This document shows, piece by piece, positions 56,471 to 64,000 of a stretch of 64,000 nt of DNA; within the stretch, counting starts at the first letter, position 1, and each line of letters starts with the position of its first letter. The position numbers and the translations under genes are program-made. This DNA is from Diphasiastrum complanatum. Its lineage: Eukaryota; Streptophyta; Lycopodiopsida; Lycopodiales; Lycopodiaceae. Location of the stretch: positions 47,996,451 to 48,060,450 of the forward strand of contig CM055104.1 in assembly GCA_029204225.1 (NCBI GenBank). The letters run 5' to 3'. Under the pieces are notes generated by a model. It saw only the letters and a program-made list of their open reading frames with translations. It ran no database searches and was not told where the DNA came from.

Positions 56471-56920
56471 GAAAAAGTACATAAAGGACCAAGAGTGGAT
56501 GCTAATCTGATCCTCAAGAGGGATTGGTTGTTAGATTACTTGATTAATCAATCTACTTGAGATTAAGATCAATCTAGATCAATTCTAGACACAAAATCCT
56601 AAGAAGAACAATCATTAATTAAGGTAGGTGTACTTTTTGGTTTCACATGTGTGAAACACTGTCTGAGTACGGAATCCAAACTGAAAATCAAGTACACATT
56701 GATAGAACCTCAAAACAATCAAATCAAATGTAGACAAATGGAGAGAATCACTCAAAATTGTTTCCACAACCAAGATTGGTGTCTCACTCTGATTATGGCC
56801 AAATGTGGCTCTATATATACAATAAGTGGGAGCTCATGGTACTCATCGTCCCTCTAATCCCACATGTGTGAAGGTGCTTTGTCATATGATGATTCATCAT
56901 GCAAAATTGACACTTGGACA
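56471..56920 (-). repeat. Partial LTR of the Copia D family
   Basis: Closely matches 25709-26160 (GGACCAAGAGTGGAT, TGATCCTCAAGAGGGATTGG, TATATATACAATAAGTGGGA). The second half of the LTR is missing and the G-box has become TTCACATGTGTGAA. Confidence 0.9.
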
Positions 56921-56977
56921 GAGTCTTGCTCCTTCTTCATGTGCACGCTTCTCCATGAGAAAATAAAGATTTCTTTT

Positions 56978-57409
56978 TTATTTATTAGGATCACAAAGAT
57001 CTAACATCATGTTACGACGATCTAGAGAATTAGTCTCATCCAAATTGGCAAGACTATGCATGCTATAATAACAAAGTGTTTGCAATATATCTTCATGCTT
57101 GTTTACCATGCTAATCTCATATCCAATGAGGCTAAAAACTTCATTATGGAGATAAGTGTCTTTAGAAGATGATTCACTTACTCTCATAAAGAGTTTACAA
57201 TTTGCCTCAATACAAATTTTCAAACTATTAATGAACAAATCACTTTTGCTCTTGCATGACTCAAGAACATACATTTGATGAAATAGCCATTTTCTTTCTA
57301 ATTGATTTAAAATCAATTTCAATCTTTTAAGAACATCATCTATGCTCTCAAGAGAGACTTCATACTCAACTAGTATGGCTTTACTCCAATTTTGAAATGC
57401 AATGATCTC
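56978..57409 (-). CDS. Orphan ORF, copy 2 (unknown function)
   Basis: The minus-strand frame begins inside overlapping Gypsy sequence (about 57445) and ends at 56978. It is homologous to the plus-strand ORF at 821-1210 over about 90 residues: LKLILNQLERKWLFHQM / LKIVMNQLRVNWLFDQM, EANCKLFMRVSESSSKDTYL / EANCKLLMRISETSLKDTYI. It extends further upstream (NWSKAILVEYEVSLESIDDV) than copy 1. The two copies differ by many substitutions yet both stay open for most of their length, which suggests past constraint. The 5' end is cut by the Gypsy fragment at about 57409. Function unknown. Confidence 0.55.
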   Translation of the reverse strand, partial: EIIAFQNWSKAILVEYEVSLESIDDVLKRLKLILNQLERKWLFHQMYVLESCKSKSDLFINSLKICIEANCKLFMRVSESSSKDTYLHNEVFSLIGYEISMVNKHEDILQTLCYYSMHSLANLDETNSLDRRNMMLDLCDPNK

Positions 57410-57623
57410 ACTACTGCTATTAAACTTATGTTGAACAAAGTTCACCCGCCAGATAGACTTGTCAAGTGGCTTGTTGTTCTAGAAGAATTCAGTTATGAGT
57501 TGAGAAACAAACCGCCCAAAGCCAAAAATTTGGTGGATTGTCTATGTGATTATAGCCTGGTAGAGGAAGATGACCTTGAGATAAAAAGTCAAGAGAAGAA
57601 AGTAGATGGCCTGAAGAATTCTC
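57409..57623 (+). pseudogene. Second copy of a Gypsy I RNase H segment
   Basis: Matches 54773-54986 with few differences and encodes AIKLMLNKVHPPDRLVKWLV, then EDDLEIKSQEKKVDGLKNS. It is cut on the left by the orphan ORF and on the right by insertion of element B. Confidence 0.93.
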
Positions 57624-58278
57624 TGTTAAAAATACAGATCCTAAGTGGATCTAAACTCCAAGATCATTGGCTTGAATGCTTGCACTCCAAACTACATAAG
57701 CTAGGAATTGGCAACACATTCTATGCTACCTAGAATGCAAAGAACTTGATCAAAAAGCATTTATCACAAATGGAAACTTCCATAAACATCAAGTGCGGCC
57801 CAAAATAGCATTATACAGTCCATAATACATCAGCCTACCACTTTTGGAAAGCACCTAAGATCATACACAATAGCTTGAAGACAATACACACAACAATGCT
57901 CTCAATGGAGGAAGAAACAATGACAATGATCTATTGATCTCAATGAAGCATACAAAAGGTTTCTCCAACCTGTTCTCCACGACTTCCCTACTATTTATGG
58001 ATGAGGAAGATGACTCTCTCTCCTCTCTCTAGAAGGTACTTGACCCTAGATATTCCCTATATAGGAAAAATAGCTAAAAATGGCTTATATGACCAAAATA
58101 CATCAAAATGGTCTCATTTTGAAGGGTATGAAGTTTGACACTTCATCATACTGAAAAAATACAGTAAATAAAAACATTGTGGCCTGGTTCACACGTGTGA
58201 AACTCCAGAACCAAAACTATTTACAATTTTAGCCAATTTAGGCCTCAAACTAGCTAGGAAATGTTGACAATTTTCACA
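57624..58278 (-). repeat. Element B 3' LTR
   Basis: 655 bases, starting TGTTAAAAATAC: the fourth base is T where A has G. G-box at 58188-58201. Confidence 0.96.
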
Positions 58279-61200
58279 CTCCCTCTTCAACATTGGATGC
58301 TAGTTTCAACATAGTCTTTGAGCACATTCCAAGATTAGATCTATGCATTAAATATAGGTCCTTTCCCAATGGTTTGGTGAAGATATCAGCCACACACTCC
58401 TTTGAAGAGACATGTTGAAGCTCCACCTCTTTGGCAATGACTTGATCTCTCACAAAATGGTGAGCAATCTCAATGTGCTTGCTCCTTGCATGAAAAACAG
58501 GATTGCTTGCCAAGCTTTGGGCTGAAAGGTTATCACAAAGTATGATTGGAGTCTTCTCTGGTTCCAGCAAGTGAAGATCCAATAACATCCTCTTGATCCA
58601 AAGAATCTCCTTGGTGCATGTTGTTAATGCCTTGTACTCAGCTTCGGTGGAAGATAGAGAGATAGTTGGTTGCTTCTTTGATAGCCATGAGACCACTCCA
58701 TCTCCAAGATAGATTGCAAAGGCACTTGTTGACTTCCTATCCATTTGATCACCTGCAAAATCTGAATCTGAAAATCCACAAAGGTTAGGTGTAGTACCTC
58801 CATACAAGATGCCAAAATCTCTAGATCCCGAGATGTATCTAAGTACTCTCTTTCCTAGCTTCCAATGAGCCTCACTAGGATCTTGCATAAATTGACTTAG
58901 TTTACCAACCACAAAGCTTAGATCAGGTCTTGTGATGGTTAACCATATAAGAGATCCTATTAGCTTTCTATAGAGAGTAATGTCCTTGAAGGATCTTTCA
59001 TTACTTCTTGTAGTTAGCTTTACATTTGATTCCATAGGAGTAGAAACAACTTTACAATCTTCCATATGAAACCTTTTTAGAATAGAGTTAACATACTTTT
59101 CTTGACATATGAATGTAGATTTAGAAGTTCTAATAATCTCTATTCCTAAGATATAATGAAGTTTACCAAGATCTTGAATTTCAAACTCTCTTTTGAGTGC
59201 CATCTTGATTTCATCTATATCTAGATTGTTACCACCACTTAAGATAATGTCATCAACATAGATCAAAAGTAAAGTGATATCATTTTCATTCAATCTAAAG
59301 TAGAGAGAATGATCATACTCACTCATAACAAAGTTTTGAGAAAGTAAGAAGGAATTGAGCTTAGCATACCAACTCCTTGGTGCTTGCTTTAGCCCATACA
59401 AACTCTTTTGGAGATAGCACACATGATTAGGCTCATCATGTGAAACATAGCCCTCGGGTTGCTCCATGTAAATATCTTCTTCAAGATCACCATTCAAGAA
59501 GGCATTAGTAACATCCATTTGCCACATATCCCAATCATAAAGAGTTGCAAGAGAGATTAGGATTCGAATAGTTACCATCTTTGCCACGGGTGCAAAGGTC
59601 TCATCATAGTCAATACCATATTCTTGAGCATACCCCTTTGCCACCAACCTTGCCTTGTACTTGTTGATTGATCCATCTTGATTTGTCTTGATCTTGAAGA
59701 TCCACTTACAACCAATTGCCTTCTTGTCCTTTGGAAGCTTTACCAACCTCCATGTGTTGCTTTTGATGAGTGCTTGATGCTCATGATCCATGGCTTGGAT
59801 CCATTCCTTCTTTTGAATTGCTTCACCTACACAAGTTGGTTCATCAAAAGAGGTAAGAAAAGCAAAGTTAGAGTTGTCCACCACTTGCTTTCCTTTTTCA
59901 TCATAGGTTAGCCTTGATGGCTTAGCCCTTTGCCTTTGAGTCTTCCTTGAAGTTTGCTTTGGAGTGGCATCTCCATCTTCATCCAAGACATCTTGCACAT
60001 CATGATGATTAGTAGGCACATCAACATCAACATCAACAACATTGGAAACATTCTCTTCATGAAAGATGACATCCCTACTTATGACAACTTTCTTTGTAGA
60101 AGAAATGTACACTTTGTAAGCCTTGCTTACTTCACTATAGCCAACAAACACACCCTTCTTTGATGAAGGATCTTCTTTAGTTCTATCATCAAGTGTGATA
60201 TTGACAAAACATGTACATCCAAAGATCCTACAATGCTTGACACTCGGCCTTCTACCATAAAGAACCTCATGAGGAGTTTTACCATCCAAGGAAGCACTTG
60301 TCCATCTATTACATAGATAGTTAGCACATGCTAAAGCTTCCCCCCAAAAAGACTTAGCAAGATTAGCATGTAGTCTCATTGCCTTGGCACATTCACAAAG
60401 GGTTCTATTCTTCCTCTCGGCCACTCCATTCTGTTGTGGAGTTCTAGGACTAGACATCTCCCTCTTAATCCCATGTGCTATACAAAAGTCTTTGAACCTA
60501 TTTGAGGTGTATTCCCCTCCATTATCAGATCTTAAGCATTTGATCTTTGTATTGAATTGGTTTTCCATTTCATTCTTGAACTTGACAAATGCAGCAAACA
60601 CTTCATCCTTACTTTTAAGAAGATAGATCCAAGTATACCTACTAAAGTCATCAATGAAAGTTGCATACATCTTTGCCCCACCATTGCTAGTTGTACTAGA
60701 AGAATGAATATCAGAATGCACAAGTTGAAAATCTTCTTTAGATCTAGAAGTAGATCTAGAATAAGCAAGTCTATGAGATTTGGACAAGGCACAATGTTCA
60801 CAAACACTATTGTTTGCAACAAGACTTTTAGGGAGACCAAGAACAAGCTCTTTCTTTGCCATTACCTCCAAAGATTTGAAGTTGGGATGGCCCAACCTCT
60901 TGTGCCAAACTTCTTGGTTTGTCAATCGCTCCCTAGCCATACATCCTTCATGATTAGAGATCACACATGCATCAAGCTTGAAAAGTTTACCATGCCTCCT
61001 ACCTTGAGCAATCAAGGATCCACATTTACTTATCAAACATGCATCTCCAATGAACTCCACATCAAGTCCTTTGTCAATCATTTGACTTACACTAAGCAAA
61101 TTCTTAGTGATTGAAGGAATGTACAAAACATTTTCAAGATTTGCTTTCCTATTTGTTGAAAGGGAAATAGGAATAGTGCCTATGCCTTTGATGTCACATT

Positions 61201-62227
61201 GACCATCATTTGCAGTGTAGATGATGTTACCTTCTCCCTCATAAGACAATAAGGATGTAAAGTATTCCTTATGTCTTGTCATGTGAGATGAGGCTCCACT
61301 ATCAATCCACCAAGGATCATTATCATCTATGTTGGCTAACAAACTTGAAGTCATAACAAGTGATTCACATGTGTTATGTTCTTCCTCATCTATTGTAAGA
61401 TTTCCTTGCCTCTCTCCTTGCTCTCTTTTCTTCTTATAACATTCATTTGCAAAATGACCTTTTATCCCACAATAAAAGCACTTGAACTTTGACTTATTGT
61501 TCTTAGTAGAAGAGGAAGAGGAAGAGTGATCATCATGATCAAAGTTACCACATTTGGACCATTTCCCTTTGCCTTTACCTTTGCCCTTGAATTTGCCTTT
61601 TGTGAAGAAAGCCTCTTCACCTCCACCTTGCAAGGATGCACCATCAAGCTTTGATTGCAACCTATGTTCTTCAGCCAATAAGATTTCTTGCAAGTCAACC
61701 ACACTTGGCAAGACTCTTTGAATGGCAAAACTTTGCACAAGGTTAGCATGTTCATTTAGCAAACCATTCAACATAACTTGGACTATTTCACCATCTTTTA
61801 TGTTCTCATCAATGCATGCTAAATCATCACTTAGGGACTTAACTCTCAAGATAAATGCATGAGCACTTTCACCCTCTCTTTGCCTACTAGAAAATATTTG
61901 TCTCCTTAGGGTCAATACCCTAGATGTGGACTTTGATTCAAAGAGCTTCTTTAAGGCATTCCATGCCTCACTTGCACTTTGACACTTTCCAACTTCCTTG
62001 AGAAGTTCATTTGTAACATTCATTTTAATGATATGAAGAGCCCTTTTGGCCTTCTTATCAAACCTTTGTTGCTCTTGAAGTGTGAGAGGTCTCTCTTCAA
62101 TTTCTGCAACTATGTCCATGAGTTCATTCAACTCAAGTAAGGACTCCATCCTCACTTTCCAAGTAGAGTAGTTTGATGAACTCAACCTTTCACTAGACTC
62201 TAGCATGATCCCACCATTGGAAGCCAT
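58274..62227 (-). CDS. Element B Gag-Pol polyprotein (1317 aa)
   Basis: Same length, start, motifs and stop as the protein of element A. I see four residue differences from A: Q434R, A499D, K643T and P709S (A to B). All are in or near integrase and none touches the zinc ligands, D506/D568/E604, the RT Asp pair or RNase H residues. Silent changes also occur, for example at about 58640 in RNase H. It should be as competent as A by sequence. The stop codon again lies in the LTR, after the VEEGV tail encoded by the polypurine tract. Confidence 0.97.
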   Translation of the reverse strand: MASNGGIMLESSERLSSSNYSTWKVRMESLLELNELMDIVAEIEERPLTLQEQQRFDKKAKRALHIIKMNVTNELLKEVGKCQSASEAWNALKKLFESKSTSRVLTLRRQIFSSRQREGESAHAFILRVKSLSDDLACIDENIKDGEIVQVMLNGLLNEHANLVQSFAIQRVLPSVVDLQEILLAEEHRLQSKLDGASLQGGGEEAFFTKGKFKGKGKGKGKWSKCGNFDHDDHSSSSSSTKNNKSKFKCFYCGIKGHFANECYKKKREQGERQGNLTIDEEEHNTCESLVMTSSLLANIDDNDPWWIDSGASSHMTRHKEYFTSLLSYEGEGNIIYTANDGQCDIKGIGTIPISLSTNRKANLENVLYIPSITKNLLSVSQMIDKGLDVEFIGDACLISKCGSLIAQGRRHGKLFKLDACVISNHEGCMARERLTNQEVWHKRLGHPNFKSLEVMAKKELVLGLPKSLVANNSVCEHCALSKSHRLAYSRSTSRSKEDFQLVHSDIHSSSTTSNGGAKMYATFIDDFSRYTWIYLLKSKDEVFAAFVKFKNEMENQFNTKIKCLRSDNGGEYTSNRFKDFCIAHGIKREMSSPRTPQQNGVAERKNRTLCECAKAMRLHANLAKSFWGEALACANYLCNRWTSASLDGKTPHEVLYGRRPSVKHCRIFGCTCFVNITLDDRTKEDPSSKKGVFVGYSEVSKAYKVYISSTKKVVISRDVIFHEENVSNVVDVDVDVPTNHHDVQDVLDEDGDATPKQTSRKTQRQRAKPSRLTYDEKGKQVVDNSNFAFLTSFDEPTCVGEAIQKKEWIQAMDHEHQALIKSNTWRLVKLPKDKKAIGCKWIFKIKTNQDGSINKYKARLVAKGYAQEYGIDYDETFAPVAKMVTIRILISLATLYDWDMWQMDVTNAFLNGDLEEDIYMEQPEGYVSHDEPNHVCYLQKSLYGLKQAPRSWYAKLNSFLLSQNFVMSEYDHSLYFRLNENDITLLLIYVDDIILSGGNNLDIDEIKMALKREFEIQDLGKLHYILGIEIIRTSKSTFICQEKYVNSILKRFHMEDCKVVSTPMESNVKLTTRSNERSFKDITLYRKLIGSLIWLTITRPDLSFVVGKLSQFMQDPSEAHWKLGKRVLRYISGSRDFGILYGGTTPNLCGFSDSDFAGDQMDRKSTSAFAIYLGDGVVSWLSKKQPTISLSSTEAEYKALTTCTKEILWIKRMLLDLHLLEPEKTPIILCDNLSAQSLASNPVFHARSKHIEIAHHFVRDQVIAKEVELQHVSSKECVADIFTKPLGKDLYLMHRSNLGMCSKTMLKLASNVEEGV

Positions 62228-63387
62228 GATTCTAATGTTTCTTCAACTTTTAGGTTCTGTCCTAAAGCACTTAGCACTCACTTTTCTCTCAACAAATGAT
62301 AGATAAAGAGATCTATGAAGATTTAGGACCCTAAAACACTTCTATCTTGAACCTAGATGGTTTCCAAGCATAGAAAGGAAGATTGAAACACATGCAACAC
62401 TTTGCACACACTAAGAATGGATTACAAAATCAAACCAACCTGAACACACTCTTGCTTAAGCTCTCAAACTTTCCAGCAAGTGACCAAATCAAGTTATGGT
62501 GTGAAGAGTTACTTGCATTCTTAGAAAATACCCAAAACTAGGATGCCAAGATTACCTAGTAATGAACAAACTTGATCAACATATGATCAACACACTAAGA
62601 TATTGATTCAACCTATAAAACCACATGTAAACCACACTTCTAAAAGTTTATAAACTCCAGCAAGTGATAAATACAAGATTTAGAGGTGAATGAATGAGCA
62701 CACTTAGTGAATCACAAGACTAGCTTCACTATCTTGTCAAATCTTGGTGTTTAGATGTAGATCTAAGATCACTTCACATGAGAATGTTCCTCAACCTGTT
62801 AAGAACCTGAAAACACACTTGCATAATGGTTAACACCTTCCAGCAAATGCTCCAATCAAATTACATAAGGAGAGTTACTTACATGCTCAACAAAGTACAC
62901 CAAAATTTATGCCAAAATTGATGACAATCTTTACAATATGCTCTTCACAATGGAGCTTACAATATGTTCACCCAAAAAAGGGGATCTTTCATCCAAATGG
63001 GAGCTTTGCTCAGCCTTTAGGAGAATTACAACTCACTCAAAAGAGCATTTGTCATCCACTTAAGGAGAAGTTTCATCCACTTAAGGAGAGTGTTCATCCA
63101 AGAATGGAGATTGTCAACAATAGGATTGAAAAGAACATTGTTAGTATTGAATATGCACAAGCCTCACAATCACAAATGATTAGGTGTTATGATCTGATCC
63201 AAAATAGTTTCTTTTCAGCCTCTGATCTTCAATAGACCTGAAATATGCTTTTGATCCACAAGTTCAACTCACAAAACAAAGGTTAGTAAGATTTGATCAA
63301 CAAAGCAATGCAAAATCATGCTAGAACTTGATCAAACATCCAAATATCACCAAAAATGGAATACTTACTGTAAATAGAAGCCAACCA
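62228..63387 (-). other. Element B untranslated leader
   Basis: Same length and sequence as the leader of A as far as I compared, including the short CATCCACTTAAGGAGA repeats. Confidence 0.85.
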
Positions 63388-63399
63388 GCTCTGATACCA
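63388..63399 (-). other. Element B primer-binding site
   Basis: TGGTATCAGAGC on the minus strand, adjacent to the 5' LTR at 63400. Confidence 0.95.
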
Positions 63400-64000
63400 T
63401 GTGAAAAATACAGATCCTAAGTGGATCTAAACTCCAAGATCATTGGCTTGAATGCTTGCACTCCAAACTACATAAGCTAGGAATTGGCAACACATTCTAT
63501 GCTACCTAGAATGCAAAGAACTTGATCAAAAAGCATTTATCACAAATGGAAACTTCCATAAACATCAAGTGCGGTCCAAAATAGCATTATACAGTCCATA
63601 ATACATCAGCCTACCACTTTTGGAAAGCACCTAAGATCATACACAATAGCTTGAAGACAATACACACAACAATGCTCTCAATGGAGGAAGAAACAATGAC
63701 AATGATCTATTGATCTCAATGAAGCATACAAAAGGTTTCTCCAACCTGTTCTCCACGACTTCCCTACTATTTATGGATGAGGAAGATGACTCTCTCTCCT
63801 CTCTCTAGAAGGTACTTGACCCTAGATATTCCCTATATAGGAAAAATAGCTAAAAATGGCTTATATGACCAAAATACATCAAAATGGTCTCATTTTGAAG
63901 GGTATGAAGTTTGACACTTCATCATACTGAAAAAATACAGTAAATAAAAACATTGTGGCCTGGTTCACACGTGTGAAACTCCAGAACCAAAACTATTTAC
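63400..64000 (-). repeat. Element B 5' LTR (incomplete)
   Basis: 601 of about 655 bases before the window ends. One difference from the LTR of A is visible at 63575 (GCGGT for GCGGC). G-box at 63964-63977. Confidence 0.95.

Larger units (their letters stand above)
57624..64000 (-). mobile_element. Element B: near-identical twin of A, cut by the window end
   Basis: Structure as A: 655-base 3' LTR (57624-58278), Gag-Pol, leader, primer site and the first 601 bases of the 5' LTR. The left target-site copy should be TTCTC (57619-57623); the right one lies outside the window. Coding differences from A are few, so both derive from the same recent burst. Confidence 0.96.

Noticed and set aside
37965-64000. 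A and B as a segmental duplication of one locus
   Set aside because: They have different flanks and different target-site sequences (ATGCA and TTCTC) and differ in sequence, so they are separate insertions.

Overview
The window is repeat-dominated nuclear DNA from a plant. Nearly everything that can be read is Ty1/Copia or Ty3/Gypsy LTR retrotransposon sequence, much of it nested, truncated and inverted. Initiator-Met primer-binding sites (TGGTATCAGAGC), a chromodomain Gypsy element and the TG...CA LTRs all fit a large plant genome. I cannot name the species or lineage. No ordinary housekeeping gene, rRNA gene or intact tRNA gene was found.

Layout. 1-1210: Copia Gag (-) and protease (+) scraps meeting head to head, then an orphan ORF. 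1217-1877: a probable LTR with a + strand primer site, leading into a long interior without coding sequence (to about 12 kb). That interior is split by a complete but decayed minus-strand Copia element (Copia-1, 2516-8459, TSD GTCAT). 12-13.4 kb: a degenerate duplication with a Pol III B-box-like motif, and a (GA)n tract. 13.8-21.4 kb: minus-strand Gypsy gag, a 5'-truncated Copia, an unknown coding remnant and a Gypsy pol. 21.4-25 kb: a chromovirus-type Gypsy (-) with a destroyed reverse transcriptase active site, fused to the leader and LTR of another Copia (25706-26537). 26.5-35 kb: a Copia RT scrap, a minus-strand Gypsy with gag and minisatellites in its leader, a duplicated LTR segment, and a Copia leader with three primer-binding sites.

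35.4-45.2 kb: one or two unrecognised, partly decayed plus-strand genes that look spliced. The second is interrupted by element A (37965-44395, TSD ATGCA). A is an apparently intact Copia with a single 1317-residue Gag-Pol ORF, and its two 655-base LTRs look identical. 45.2-45.6 kb: a 169-base tandem duplication ending in a 93-base near-perfect palindrome. 46.8-51.3 kb: LTR scrap, inverted Gypsy fragment, then element C. C is a 5'-truncated plus-strand Copia whose LTR is a diverged relative of that of A. It encodes a protease followed by a long, mostly open but catalytically unrecognisable pol-like ORF. 51.3-56.4 kb: a decayed plus-strand Gypsy. 56.5-57.6 kb: LTR scrap, second copy of the orphan ORF family, and a duplicated Gypsy scrap. 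57624-64000: element B, a near-twin of A that runs off the window.

Working together: A and B carry every motif expected of autonomous elements (CCHC, DSG protease, HHCC plus D,D35E integrase, YVDD RT, RNase H). C shares their LTR ends, polypurine tract and the VEEGV tail but lacks catalytic pol motifs, so it could have been mobilised in trans by A/B-type elements. That A/B plus C pairing, with the orphan ORF family, is the most interesting content of the window.
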